64,000 nucleotides of DNA, taken from Candidatus Aminicenantota bacterium (GTDB taxonomy: Bacteria; Acidobacteriota; Aminicenantia; Aminicenantales; Aminicenantaceae). Location of the stretch: the NCBI GenBank assembly GCA_020348385.1, contig CP070750.1, forward strand, positions 3,138,695 through 3,202,694. The letters are read 5' to 3'. This document shows positions 27,121 to 35,566 of the stretch, in pieces (position 1 is the stretch's first letter; each line of letters begins with the position of its first letter). The notes beneath the pieces were generated by a model. It was not told the DNA's origin, searched no databases, and saw only the letters and a program-made list of their open reading frames with translations. A program made the position numbers and the translations under genes.

Positions 27121-28573
27121 ATTGAAACACAGACTTATTTATCTCGGCTTGATACTCGTTATTTTTGGAGGTTTCCAGGGCTACACCAATCGCGAGTATT
27201 ACACCGATGACGCCTATATTGTCCTCACCGTTGCGAAAAACGCTGCTACCGGCCAAGGATGGGCTTTCAATAAAGGGGAACGGATCAACAGTTCCACATA
27301 TGCCCTAAACACCTTTGTCGCCATAATAGCGCATTGGCTTTTTCCCAGCCATGTCACGGATTTTATGCATGTTGTCAGCAATCTTGCTCTTTTAGCTATG
27401 GCACTTATGCTGCTGCATTTTTTAAGCAAGCGGGTGGGAAGTCTGGCGGGCTTTGTGTGTGGCCTTCTTTTTTTAATCGATCCGGTTATTCGCCAAAGCT
27501 TTGGAATGGAGACACCGCTGTTTTTGGCCCTGGCTGTTGCCAGTACCATATCTTTCGATCGCGATTCCAAATTTACAGGTCTGCTGCTGGGACTGCTGAT
27601 TCTGGCCCGGCCAGATGGTGTTCTTCTAGCGGGCATCCTGATAGCAGTTAGGCTTTATAAGAAGCGAAAGCTTCCTTGGATGGAGATTGCGGGATTGTTG
27701 CTGGTGCTTGTGCCTTGGCTTTTTTTCTCCACTATTTATTTCCATTCGGTAGTCCCCCACACCCTTCAAGCTAAGATAGCTCAAGGAGCCTCTGGCCTAT
27801 GGAGCGGTCCCATCTCTTTTTTTGGTGGGTTTATTCACAGCCTTCAACTCTATTTTCACGAACCTGTTCTTGCAGCCTTGATTTTAGTTTTTCTGGCTAT
27901 TCCCGGCGGCCTTACATTACTGGGAATCCATAGCTACTTTCGATGGTTACCCGTTTGGGCAGCTTTTCACATGGGCGTTTATTTTCTATTGGGTGTGCCC
28001 GGATATTTCTGGTACTTTGCGCCAGCCTTCCTGGTGATGGATATGGCTATCGGAACTGGAGTGCTGGCATTATCAAAATTTGTGCAAAAAAAGATTCCTT
28101 CAACAAATAAGCTCATACGGAATATTGGCATTTCAGCCGCCGCTGTGGCAATGACAGCGCTGCTTTTCATGATTGTCTGGAACGTCTCAAGTACGGTTCT
28201 CATGGATGCTCCTGAGAGAATCGGGACATATCGTGAAATCGGACGATGGATAAATTCCAACACTCGACCAGAGGTCACAGTTTCTTCTGTAGAGGTAGGC
28301 GCATTGGGATATTTTTCCGAAAGACGGATCCTATGCCCGTATGGGCTTGTTTCCAATCCCGAAGTTGCGAAATATCTTAAAATAGGCACCTCCTTAGACT
28401 GGTTGGGGCTCCTAAAGCCGGATATCCTTATACTTCGTCAAAAAATGTGGGACAGGAATGAAGCTCCGCTCGTTGACCAAGAGAAGCTTGAAACACGGTA
28501 CCGAACAATAAAGACGTTTGGTTCCCTGGTCCTCTATGAGAGGATCGATGAAAAACCGATTAGTACTGATTGA
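27104..28573 (+). CDS. Polytopic membrane glycosyltransferase-like protein (GT-C fold)
   Basis: A 489-residue protein with about ten TM segments. The first extracytoplasmic loop has an acidic pair in YYTDDAYIVL (about 32-41) and NSSTYALNTF, as in lipid-linked sugar transferases of the ArnT/PMT (GT-C) type. The C-terminal soluble part (about 400-489) has no clear motif. It probably moves a sugar from a polyprenyl-phosphate donor; donor and acceptor are unknown. TTG 27104 is the start used; no strong ribosome site is seen. Confidence 0.75.
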   Translation: MAHISKLKHRLIYLGLILVIFGGFQGYTNREYYTDDAYIVLTVAKNAATGQGWAFNKGERINSSTYALNTFVAIIAHWLFPSHVTDFMHVVSNLALLAMALMLLHFLSKRVGSLAGFVCGLLFLIDPVIRQSFGMETPLFLALAVASTISFDRDSKFTGLLLGLLILARPDGVLLAGILIAVRLYKKRKLPWMEIAGLLLVLVPWLFFSTIYFHSVVPHTLQAKIAQGASGLWSGPISFFGGFIHSLQLYFHEPVLAALILVFLAIPGGLTLLGIHSYFRWLPVWAAFHMGVYFLLGVPGYFWYFAPAFLVMDMAIGTGVLALSKFVQKKIPSTNKLIRNIGISAAAVAMTALLFMIVWNVSSTVLMDAPERIGTYREIGRWINSNTRPEVTVSSVEVGALGYFSERRILCPYGLVSNPEVAKYLKIGTSLDWLGLLKPDILILRQKMWDRNEAPLVDQEKLETRYRTIKTFGSLVLYERIDEKPISTD

Positions 28574-28625
28574 CGCTTGATTCTAAGTTTTTTTTCGGTG
28601 TGGTGGCTACTAAAGTAAGTATGCT

Positions 28626-29393
28626 CTATTTCGCGGCTGCGTCGTTTGATTCATAATCGCTTAGAACAGTTGCGATTTTTTCGAGCAGTTCTTTAGAACT
28701 GAAAGGTTTGGAGAGATAATTCTTTGCCCTTAATTGGGTCATTCTGGTTTCAATTTCTTCAGGGGATTCAGAATCGGTCAGAAGGATAATCGGTATGGAT
28801 GTTTCGTTTTCCGGCGTCAGTTCATTGAGAAACGGAAAAGCCCCATCTGCCTGACCAACGTTGTTCCAGAGGATCACATCCGGTCTTTCTTCAAGAATAT
28901 CGACACCGTTGGCTTCTCCGTTACCTGATGCGATCACGTGGTAACCGCTGCGCATCAAAATCATGGAGATCATGGTCATGACCGAGGACTCGTGTTCGAT
29001 TATCATGACCTTCTTCAGGGAGGGTTCGGGGCTTCCGAGGATTTTTTCGGTTTTTGCGAATATTTCTGAAAAATTATAGGGTTTTTTTATGAATGCGCTC
29101 ACTCCCTCTTTGAAACAGGTCGCCACGAACTCACTCGAGTCCATAACGGTTAAAGCCACGATCGGGATATCCTTTGTTTCCGGGAGTTGTTTCAACTTTA
29201 TGGTGGCTTCAAGCCCGTGCATCCCTGGCAGAATCATATCCATAAAAATCAAATCAGGTTGTTCATCAATGGCTAGACGGATACCATCTTCCCCATTTTT
29301 AGCAATCAAAACCTCGTATTGTTTCTGTTTCAATCTTGCTTTGATCGTTTCAATCTCCACCGGATTGTCTTCGATTACCAAAATTTTTGGCAT
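28626..29393 (-). CDS. Response regulator with two receiver domains
   Basis: A 255-residue protein made of two CheY-like receivers in tandem. The first (about 1-120) has acidic pair EDN, phospho-acceptor Asp in LIFMDMILPG (about 53) and Lys in FIKKPY. The second (about 128-250) has a degenerate active site: the acceptor position reads VILWNN, without the Asp, while the Lys is kept in YLSKPF. There is no output domain, so it acts by protein contact. ATG 29393 is preferred over the GTG at 29405, as MPKILVIEDN is the typical receiver beginning. Confidence 0.9.
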   Translation of the reverse strand: MPKILVIEDNPVEIETIKARLKQKQYEVLIAKNGEDGIRLAIDEQPDLIFMDMILPGMHGLEATIKLKQLPETKDIPIVALTVMDSSEFVATCFKEGVSAFIKKPYNFSEIFAKTEKILGSPEPSLKKVMIIEHESSVMTMISMILMRSGYHVIASGNGEANGVDILEERPDVILWNNVGQADGAFPFLNELTPENETSIPIILLTDSESPEEIETRMTQLRAKNYLSKPFSSKELLEKIATVLSDYESNDAAAK

Positions 29394-29620
29394 GATTACA
29401 CTCACATCTATTCAGAAAATGATTTTGCGCTCGCACTCTTCCGGCTTGCTACGGGGGACCAAATTTGTTTTCTCATCGGGCTATTCTTTTTATACGCTTG
29501 TTGTTCACTTTCCTATAAAAGTTCTGTCTATAATTTGGATTATCCCCCAAGGAACGTCAATCGCCTTTTGGGATGATTCGGGGGGTGATATTTTTGCGTA
29601 CTACTGATAGAATAGTCACA

Positions 29621-30001
29621 ATGAAGATCAAGGTCCCTGTGGGTATTTCGGCAATAAAGACAATGGTTGTCGAGCCTTCTGTTACGGCTCAGCACATCGG
29701 TTCGGGATTTGTGCCTGTTTTGGCCACTCCGATGCTGATTGCTCTGATGGAGGCGGCTGCCCTAGAGGCTGTTCAGGATCATCTTCCTCCAGGGTGGACC
29801 ACTGTAGGCACCAAAGTCGAGGTGGAACATATGAAAGTCACTCCTTTGGGAGATGTCGTCACAGCCGAGGCAGTCCTGATCCGGCAGGACGGCCGGTCTT
29901 TGGCGTTTTCCGTTCAGGCTAAAGACAGTTCAGGGATCATCGGTCAGGGGCATCATCAGAGATTTATCATCGATAAAGAAAGATTCCTCAGTAGGTTATA
30001 A
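29621..30001 (+). CDS. Hotdog-fold thioesterase (fluoroacetyl-CoA thioesterase-like)
   Basis: A 126-residue single hotdog domain. ATPMLIALMEAAALEAV, containing the catalytic Glu, and VGTKVEVEHMKVTPLGDVV are typical of the FlK-like thioesterase group, which cleaves small acyl-CoA esters. Start ATG 29621 fits the family N-terminus (MKIKVPVG); in-frame codons up to 29573 lack a ribosome site. Native substrate unknown. Confidence 0.85.
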   Translation: MKIKVPVGISAIKTMVVEPSVTAQHIGSGFVPVLATPMLIALMEAAALEAVQDHLPPGWTTVGTKVEVEHMKVTPLGDVVTAEAVLIRQDGRSLAFSVQAKDSSGIIGQGHHQRFIIDKERFLSRL

Positions 30002-30050
30002 GAATCAAGAATTTTCAAAAACGAGTTTTTCTTTATCTTACATTTATTTT

Positions 30051-30079
30051 TTGACATATTATGTTCACAATGGTATAAA
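30051..30079 (+). promoter_or_regulatory. Strong sigma-70-like promoter before the histidine kinase
   Basis: A perfect TTGACA, a 17-base spacer and TATAAA, about 147 bp ahead of ATG 30226. Confidence 0.6.
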
Positions 30080-30225
30080 TTCTTTTTCGGGTTTGAGTAA
30101 AGGGGCATTTTCGGGGGATTGAACCAGTCTGCGCCATATTCAAGGAGTGTGATTTCTATCCATGAGGATCGTGTATCCTTCCTTTGAATTCTAAAATTCG
30201 CGGCGCTTTTGGATGGAGGCTTAGA

Positions 30226-32049
30226 ATGAAAGACAATGGCAGAGAAAGGGAAAAGCTTGCCAAGGAACTGGAGAAATCCAAAAAGAAACTCGAAGAGCTG
30301 AAGGATTGGGAGGATAGATACAAAGCTCTATTCGACCGTTCGCTTTATTGCGTGTATGTGCATGACCTGGAAGGCTATTTTATCGATGCGAACAAAGCTG
30401 CCCTGGATTTGTTGGGGTATAAGAAAAAAGGTATCACTTCCCTTAATTTCGCTTCTTTGCTGGATGAAGAGCAGATGCCACTGGCTCGTAAAATGTTGGC
30501 CGAGATCCTAAAGTCAGGGCATCAGAAGGAAACCACGCAATACAAACTGAAGAAAAAAGAGGGAGGCTATGTGTGGGTAGAGACAGAAGCCTCCCTGATC
30601 TACAAGAAAGAAATTCCCTGCGGGGTTTTAGGGATTGCCAGAGACATCACTGAGTATAAGATGACGGAACAAGCCTTGCGTGAGAGCGAGGAAAAGTACC
30701 GTAAAATCTTCGAATCTCTTACCGATGTTTACTACAGTACCGACCGAGAGGGAATTGTCACCGAGATCAGTCCTTCGGTTTACGCGCGAGCCGGCTGGAA
30801 TCCAGAAGATGTGATCGGGCATCCTGTCACGGATTTTTACCGGGATCCATCCACCCGAGAAATTTTTACGAATACACTCAAAGAGAGAGGCGTAATTAAC
30901 GACTATGAGCTTCAGCTTTTGGCCAAAGACAAAAGGGTGATCGAAGTATCGGTGAGTGCGCATATCTTGTTTGACAACCAAGGACAAGCGCTGGGAGTGG
31001 AAGGGGTTTTGCGTGACATCACGACCCGGAAGCAGATGGAAAAGGCCCTTAGGGAGAGTGAAGAAAAGTTTCGGACTATGGTCGAAAACTCGCTCCAGGG
31101 GATTTTTATCTTCCAAGATTCCCGGATTGTGTACGTAAATGAAGCGCTTGAACACATCACAGGTTACAGCAAAGAGGAATTGATGACTCTCCCATTGGAA
31201 AAGATACAGGATCTTGTCCACCCCGAAGATAAAGCAATGGTTTGGGGTCGCTTGGCAGATCGTCTATCCGGAAAAAAATTGACTTCTAGATATGAGTTCA
31301 AAGCAGTAAGAAAGGATGGTGCCCCGATATGGCTAGAGATGATTTCAGTGCGGATCGATTTCCAGGGAAAACCAGCTGTACAGGGTTCTGTGATCGACAT
31401 CACAGATCGGAAAAGGGCCGATGAGCAGGTTAAAGCGTCTCTCAGAGAGAAGGAAGTGATGCTTCGGGAAATCCACCATCGGGTAAAAAACAACATGCAG
31501 ATTATCCTTAGCCTCCTTCGCATCCAATCTCGAGCAATCAAGGATGATGAGACTCAGGCGATGTTCAAACAGAGCCAGAACAGGATCCGGTCCATGTCCC
31601 TGATACACGAAGCGCTGTATAAATCGAAGGACCTGGCGATGATCGATATTGCCGACTACATATACAGGATGACAACCCACTTGTTATCCATTTACAGAGA
31701 AGACCTGGGTAAGATCGAAATTGAGCAGAAGACAGAGGGAGTATTTTTGGATATCAACAAGGCCATCCCCTGTGGATTGATCATCAGTGAACTCGTTTCC
31801 AATTGCCTGAAACATGCATTTCCTGGGAAAAAAGAAGGGCAGATTACTATCAGAATGACGACAGACAAAAAGGGAAAAAACAGGTTGGTAGTGAAAGATG
31901 ACGGCACAGGATTACCCGAGGGGCTGGATTTTAGAGAAGCAAAAACACTGGGTTTGCAGCTTGTGACAGATTTGGTAAAACAGATCAACGGTTCGATCAA
32001 ACTCAAAAAGACACACGAAACAGGAACAGAATTTGTCGTCACATTTTAG
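30226..32049 (+). CDS. PAS-domain sensor histidine kinase (HisKA_2 type)
   Basis: A 607-residue soluble kinase. A short coiled-coil start is followed by three PAS domains (about 20-145, 145-275 and 275-400; each ends with an I(A/T)DIT-type motif). A HisKA_2 dimerisation helix follows with the phospho-acceptor in REIHHRVKNNMQ (about 414), then a HATPase with NCLKHAF (about 525) and DDGTGLPEGLD. There is no membrane segment, so the signal is intracellular. ATG 30226 is chosen because GGATGGAGG precedes it. The tandem-receiver regulator at 28626 is a possible partner. Confidence 0.93.
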   Translation: MKDNGREREKLAKELEKSKKKLEELKDWEDRYKALFDRSLYCVYVHDLEGYFIDANKAALDLLGYKKKGITSLNFASLLDEEQMPLARKMLAEILKSGHQKETTQYKLKKKEGGYVWVETEASLIYKKEIPCGVLGIARDITEYKMTEQALRESEEKYRKIFESLTDVYYSTDREGIVTEISPSVYARAGWNPEDVIGHPVTDFYRDPSTREIFTNTLKERGVINDYELQLLAKDKRVIEVSVSAHILFDNQGQALGVEGVLRDITTRKQMEKALRESEEKFRTMVENSLQGIFIFQDSRIVYVNEALEHITGYSKEELMTLPLEKIQDLVHPEDKAMVWGRLADRLSGKKLTSRYEFKAVRKDGAPIWLEMISVRIDFQGKPAVQGSVIDITDRKRADEQVKASLREKEVMLREIHHRVKNNMQIILSLLRIQSRAIKDDETQAMFKQSQNRIRSMSLIHEALYKSKDLAMIDIADYIYRMTTHLLSIYREDLGKIEIEQKTEGVFLDINKAIPCGLIISELVSNCLKHAFPGKKEGQITIRMTTDKKGKNRLVVKDDGTGLPEGLDFREAKTLGLQLVTDLVKQINGSIKLKKTHETGTEFVVTF

Positions 32050-32126
32050 TGGGATCGGATCTTGAGGATGTCATGGTTTGACCCCACCTAGGGTAGTGTG
32101 GTAAAAAATTCCCAGAGGAGAAGATC

Positions 32127-32783
32127 ATGAAAAGAGTAATGAGGAAACGGCTCAAACAGGATGAATTTGTCAGCACTCTGACGAAACTCGTTGATTTGGC
32201 TAAAAAATGGTCCAAGCAACTCATAATGGGTGCTACGGTTGTTGTCATCGTCATCCTTGCAGTTCTCATTTCCAATGCGATAAAAGCTCAGGCTGTCAAG
32301 AGGGACAGCCGCATTCTTGGAGATATTCTCGAAATCAGCACCCAACTCAATGATAGTCCAGAAAAAGTGGCGGAACTGGAGGCTCTGGCTGGGAACGGGA
32401 AGTTTTCCCGTGTTGCCTATCTGAAGCTTGCTGCTTTTGCGATCGAGCAAGGAGACTCAGGAAAAGCAAAGTCTTATTTGGAAAAAGTGAAAGACAACAG
32501 AAAAGATATTACTTATTATCAAGCTCAGGATATGCTTGCTCAGGTCTATATCGGAGACAAAGAATACGACAAGGCTATTGCGATTTACAAAACCATCGAG
32601 GAGGATGGCCAAAAAGATTACACACTTGATGCCATCCTTTTTCACATGGCCGAGGCTCATGAGGGAAAAGGAGAAAGGGAAATTGCCCTTGAAATATACA
32701 AGAGAGTCCAGCAAGAATATTCCCAAAGTTTTTATGGATTCGATGCGTCTAAAAAAGTTGCCGAGTTAGAGGAAAAAAAGTAG
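32127..32783 (+). CDS. TPR protein with N-terminal TM anchor (YfgM-like)
   Basis: A 218-residue protein with a cytoplasmic Lys/Arg-rich head, one TM (about 33-52) and two to four tetratricopeptide repeats (about 95-210, such as AYLKLAAFAIEQGDSGKAKSYL). The plan matches YfgM/ancillary SecYEG translocon proteins, which present TPR modules at the outer face of the inner membrane. GAGGAGAAG precedes the ATG. The function is inferred from architecture only. Confidence 0.82.
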   Translation: MKRVMRKRLKQDEFVSTLTKLVDLAKKWSKQLIMGATVVVIVILAVLISNAIKAQAVKRDSRILGDILEISTQLNDSPEKVAELEALAGNGKFSRVAYLKLAAFAIEQGDSGKAKSYLEKVKDNRKDITYYQAQDMLAQVYIGDKEYDKAIAIYKTIEEDGQKDYTLDAILFHMAEAHEGKGEREIALEIYKRVQQEYSQSFYGFDASKKVAELEEKK

Positions 32784-32792
32784 TATCAGCAC

Positions 32793-32890
32793 TTTTTTTA
32801 TAAATATTTCAGGATCCTGGTCCACCCTCCCCACCCGTACAACAAAAGAATGGCGCAGAAATAATTCATGGAGCTGTATAAATAATTCAG
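32793..32890 (-). repeat. Partial copies of the CCTGAATTATTTATAAAAA element
   Basis: TTTTTTATAAATATTTCAGG (32793-32813) is one element end, followed by ATCCTGG. A second unit runs from CCTGGTCCACCC to AATAATTCAGG at 32890. Each appears truncated relative to the copies at 15966 and 32894. Together with the neighbour at 32894 it forms a small array. Confidence 0.6.
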
Positions 32891-32893
32891 GAT

Positions 32894-33119
32894 CCTGGAT
32901 TATTTACGAGACAAGATTGTTGCAACAGCAAGAAAGTAGCCCATGAAGCTGTAGTGAACTACCGCGAATGGGTTGCGACGTAGCTTCCAACCCACCCCAC
33001 CCAGCAATATTGGTTTGCCCGTAGGGTAAAAAATATCGATGCAGTTGTTCAAATAGATATGAAATTTTGGTAATTAGAAAGGAATGTAAGGCATCGATAT
33101 TTTTTATAAATGATTCAGG
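32894..33119 (-). repeat. Full-length copy of the inverted-terminal-repeat element, opposite orientation
   Basis: Ends CCTGGATTATTTACGAG and, reversed, CCTGAATCATTTATAAAAAA. Reverse-complemented, it lines up with 15966-16178 through the ACCCTACGGGC block and the long hairpin (TAGCCCATGAAGCTGTAG with CTACCGCGAATGGG). It lies between the TPR gene and the ferredoxin gene and is joined end-to-end to the partial copies at 32793-32890 by CAGGATCCTG. Confidence 0.75.
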
Positions 33120-33120
33120 C

Positions 33121-33148
33121 TTGAAAATTGAGCCAGAAGTTATATAAT
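33121..33148 (+). promoter_or_regulatory. Candidate promoter for ferredoxin
   Basis: TTGAAA, 16 bases and a perfect TATAAT, starting two bases beyond the repeat end at 33119 and about 30 bp before the ATG. Confidence 0.6.
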
Positions 33149-33165
33149 AAACAGTTATTTTTTAA

Positions 33166-33423
<258 letters not shown>

Positions 33424-33455
33424 GAATTTATTTCCATTTTATTACTAACCTTATA

Positions 33456-33488
33456 ATAGGAGTGATATTGATCACTCCTATTTTTTTT
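33456..33488 (+). terminator. Rho-independent terminator after ferredoxin
   Basis: Arms AGGAGTGAT and ATCACTCCT pair perfectly around a four-base loop and are followed by ATTTTTTTT. Confidence 0.85.
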
Positions 33489-33496
33489 CGTCTATC

Positions 33497-34456
33497 ATGG
33501 AAGAAATGGAAGAAGAGAAGCGGTTATTCACCTTTTTTGTGACCAAAAGGATCTGGTTGAACCTTTTGTTGTTCGCAGTTACAGCCGTTTCCACGTTTGT
33601 CGTCGGTTTTTCCTGGAGCATTGGGTATAAATATGCGGAACTCTTTTCTCAAAATCCCGATCTTGTTCCTGATGCGGGAATGGTCCTGAATCCAGAGATT
33701 GTAGCACTCAGCCTTATCTATACCTTTGTTCTTCTCGGCATTCTTCTCGGTCATGAATTGGGACATTTCCTTTTATGCCAGCATTACAATATAGATGCGA
33801 CGCTGCCGTATTTTATCCCGGCGCCCACATTGATCGGCACCATGGGCGCTTTCATAAGGATCCGATCGCCGATAACCAAAAAACAGCAGTTGTTCGACAT
33901 CGGCATTGCCGGGCCTCTGACAAGTTTTATTCTCTCTCTTCCCGCTATTGTATTGGGGCTTTTTCTTTCCAAGGCAGTTCCCTCTCTTCCTGAGGACGAA
34001 AGCCTTTTGTTTGGTGATCCCCTCATCTTTAAATTTGTGGGAAATATTGTTTTTAAGGACACTCCCCAAGGTTTCGATATTGTTCCCCATCCGATTGCGT
34101 TTGCAGGCTGGGTGGGTATACTCGTGACCGCTCTCAACCTTTTTCCTATTGGACAGCTTGATGGAGGGCATGTTACGTACGCTCTTTTTGGGAAAAAATC
34201 TCTAAAGTTGGCGCCTTATATCATCGGAATTTTTGTGCTTATGGGAATTTTCTTCTGGATCGGCTGGTTTGTCTGGGCCTTGCTCATCTATTTTTTAGGA
34301 TTGAAACATCCGCGTATCTTCGATGAAGACATCCCTCTTTCTCCCAAGCGAAGATTGTTGAGTGTGCTGGCTCTTTTCATATTTGTCGTATCCTTCACAC
34401 CGGAACCCATCATGGGATATAACCTTTTTGATCTGCTCAAACAGCTCGCATTTTAA
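33497..34456 (+). CDS. Site-2-type (M50) intramembrane zinc protease
   Basis: A 319-residue membrane protein with about six to seven TM segments. The zinc motif GHELGH lies in a TM (about residues 85-90), and the second motif NLFPIGQLDGGH (about 214-225) supplies the Asp. The PAPTLIGTMGAF stretch also fits the family. Site-2 proteases cut TM segments of signalling proteins such as anti-sigma factors. No anti-sigma factor or PDZ domain is present here. Substrate unknown. Confidence 0.92.
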   Translation: MEEMEEEKRLFTFFVTKRIWLNLLLFAVTAVSTFVVGFSWSIGYKYAELFSQNPDLVPDAGMVLNPEIVALSLIYTFVLLGILLGHELGHFLLCQHYNIDATLPYFIPAPTLIGTMGAFIRIRSPITKKQQLFDIGIAGPLTSFILSLPAIVLGLFLSKAVPSLPEDESLLFGDPLIFKFVGNIVFKDTPQGFDIVPHPIAFAGWVGILVTALNLFPIGQLDGGHVTYALFGKKSLKLAPYIIGIFVLMGIFFWIGWFVWALLIYFLGLKHPRIFDEDIPLSPKRRLLSVLALFIFVVSFTPEPIMGYNLFDLLKQLAF

Positions 34457-34767
34457 TCCAAAGTTTTTCACAAAAACTGTGGAAAAGTTGTTGAAAATCC
34501 GCTTTATTTTTAGCCAAATGTGAGATGTTTCTGACAGATACAACAATTTGCACAAAATTTGGGCACCTCATGTAAATCATTGAAAATAAACAAAATACGG
34601 AAAGCATTGAAAACAAATAAATTACGGGAATCCTCCTTTCCCGCATGGGATGTCTATCGAGCCGATGCATCATCCCGCCGATTTTCCGTCTTTTTTTGGC
34701 GAGGAAAATTGTCGCTATGAAAGCATTTCTTGCGTAGCAGAGGAGGTGTGGATTATAATGAGATGCG
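34457..34767. other. Intergenic region with small hairpins
   Basis: No gene was found in the 311 bp. Between about 34625 and 34720 there are two short dyads: GGGATG with CATCATCCC around a GATG-containing loop, and ATTTTCC with GGAAAAT around a T-rich loop. A structured leader or small RNA is possible, but nothing matches a riboswitch class I know. Confidence 0.4.
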
Positions 34768-35556
34768 ATGGACGACCAATTCAAAAATGTCGAGAAGGAA
34801 TTCCAACAATTAAGGGATGAATTCGACAGGAAACGACTAACTGAACCCGACTTCAAGAAGAAGTTGAAAGAGTTGCGTCTGCAAGATCAGGATGGGAGAT
34901 TCTGGACGATCGGTGCGCAAACGGGTAAGTGGTACTACTTTGATGGGAATGATTGGATCGAGTCGAAACCTCCTTCGTTGCAAGATAAAAGGGCCATTTG
35001 TGTGCATTGTGGATTTGAAAACGATTTGGAAAATGAATCCTGTGCCTACTGCGGGGAAACCTTAGAGAAGAAAAGAGAGGAAGAAGAGGGAGAGGAGGAG
35101 TTTGCCTGCCCGAATTGCGGAAGAAAGCTGGACAAATTCTCCTTTTTTTGTCCTGATTGTGACAAAAAGGAAGAAGAGGATGAAGTGGAAAAAACCTGGG
35201 AGCCCGTCGGAGATTTCGATATAGAACCTCCATTCGAGGAAGAACCCGAAAAAGAAGAGCAGGTTTTGCGCTCGTTCCAGCCCTTTTCATTGGCCCTGTT
35301 TTTTGGCTCTCTCGGTCTTCTTATCGGTCTAGTGATGGGAGCATTTGCAGGTTCGACAGATTTTTTGCCTGGATTGGTCGTAATTTTGCCCTCGTTTTTG
35401 AGAGAGCTTCACGGAAGTCTGATCGGTGGACTTTTTTATGGACTTTTTGGCGGCATTTTCGGATTTCTTGTGATAGGTTTGGCTGGATTTCTGATTGCCC
35501 TACTTTTCAATGTGATTTTTTCTTTTATCGGTGGAATCAAACTCAACATAGAATGA
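34768..35556 (+). CDS. Zinc-ribbon membrane protein, function unknown
   Basis: A 262-residue protein. A short helical start of about 35 residues is followed by a GRFWTIGAQTGKWYYFDG strand region and two zinc ribbons (CVHCG with CAYCG at about 77-96; CPNCG with CPDC at about 114-131). Next come a Glu-rich linker and a C-terminal block of three glycine-rich TM segments (about 175-255). Zinc ribbons at the N-terminus with C-terminal TMs occur in many poorly studied membrane proteins. The role is unknown. Confidence 0.75.
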   Translation: MDDQFKNVEKEFQQLRDEFDRKRLTEPDFKKKLKELRLQDQDGRFWTIGAQTGKWYYFDGNDWIESKPPSLQDKRAICVHCGFENDLENESCAYCGETLEKKREEEEGEEEFACPNCGRKLDKFSFFCPDCDKKEEEDEVEKTWEPVGDFDIEPPFEEEPEKEEQVLRSFQPFSLALFFGSLGLLIGLVMGAFAGSTDFLPGLVVILPSFLRELHGSLIGGLFYGLFGGIFGFLVIGLAGFLIALLFNVIFSFIGGIKLNIE

Positions 35557-35566
35557 CACTCCACCA

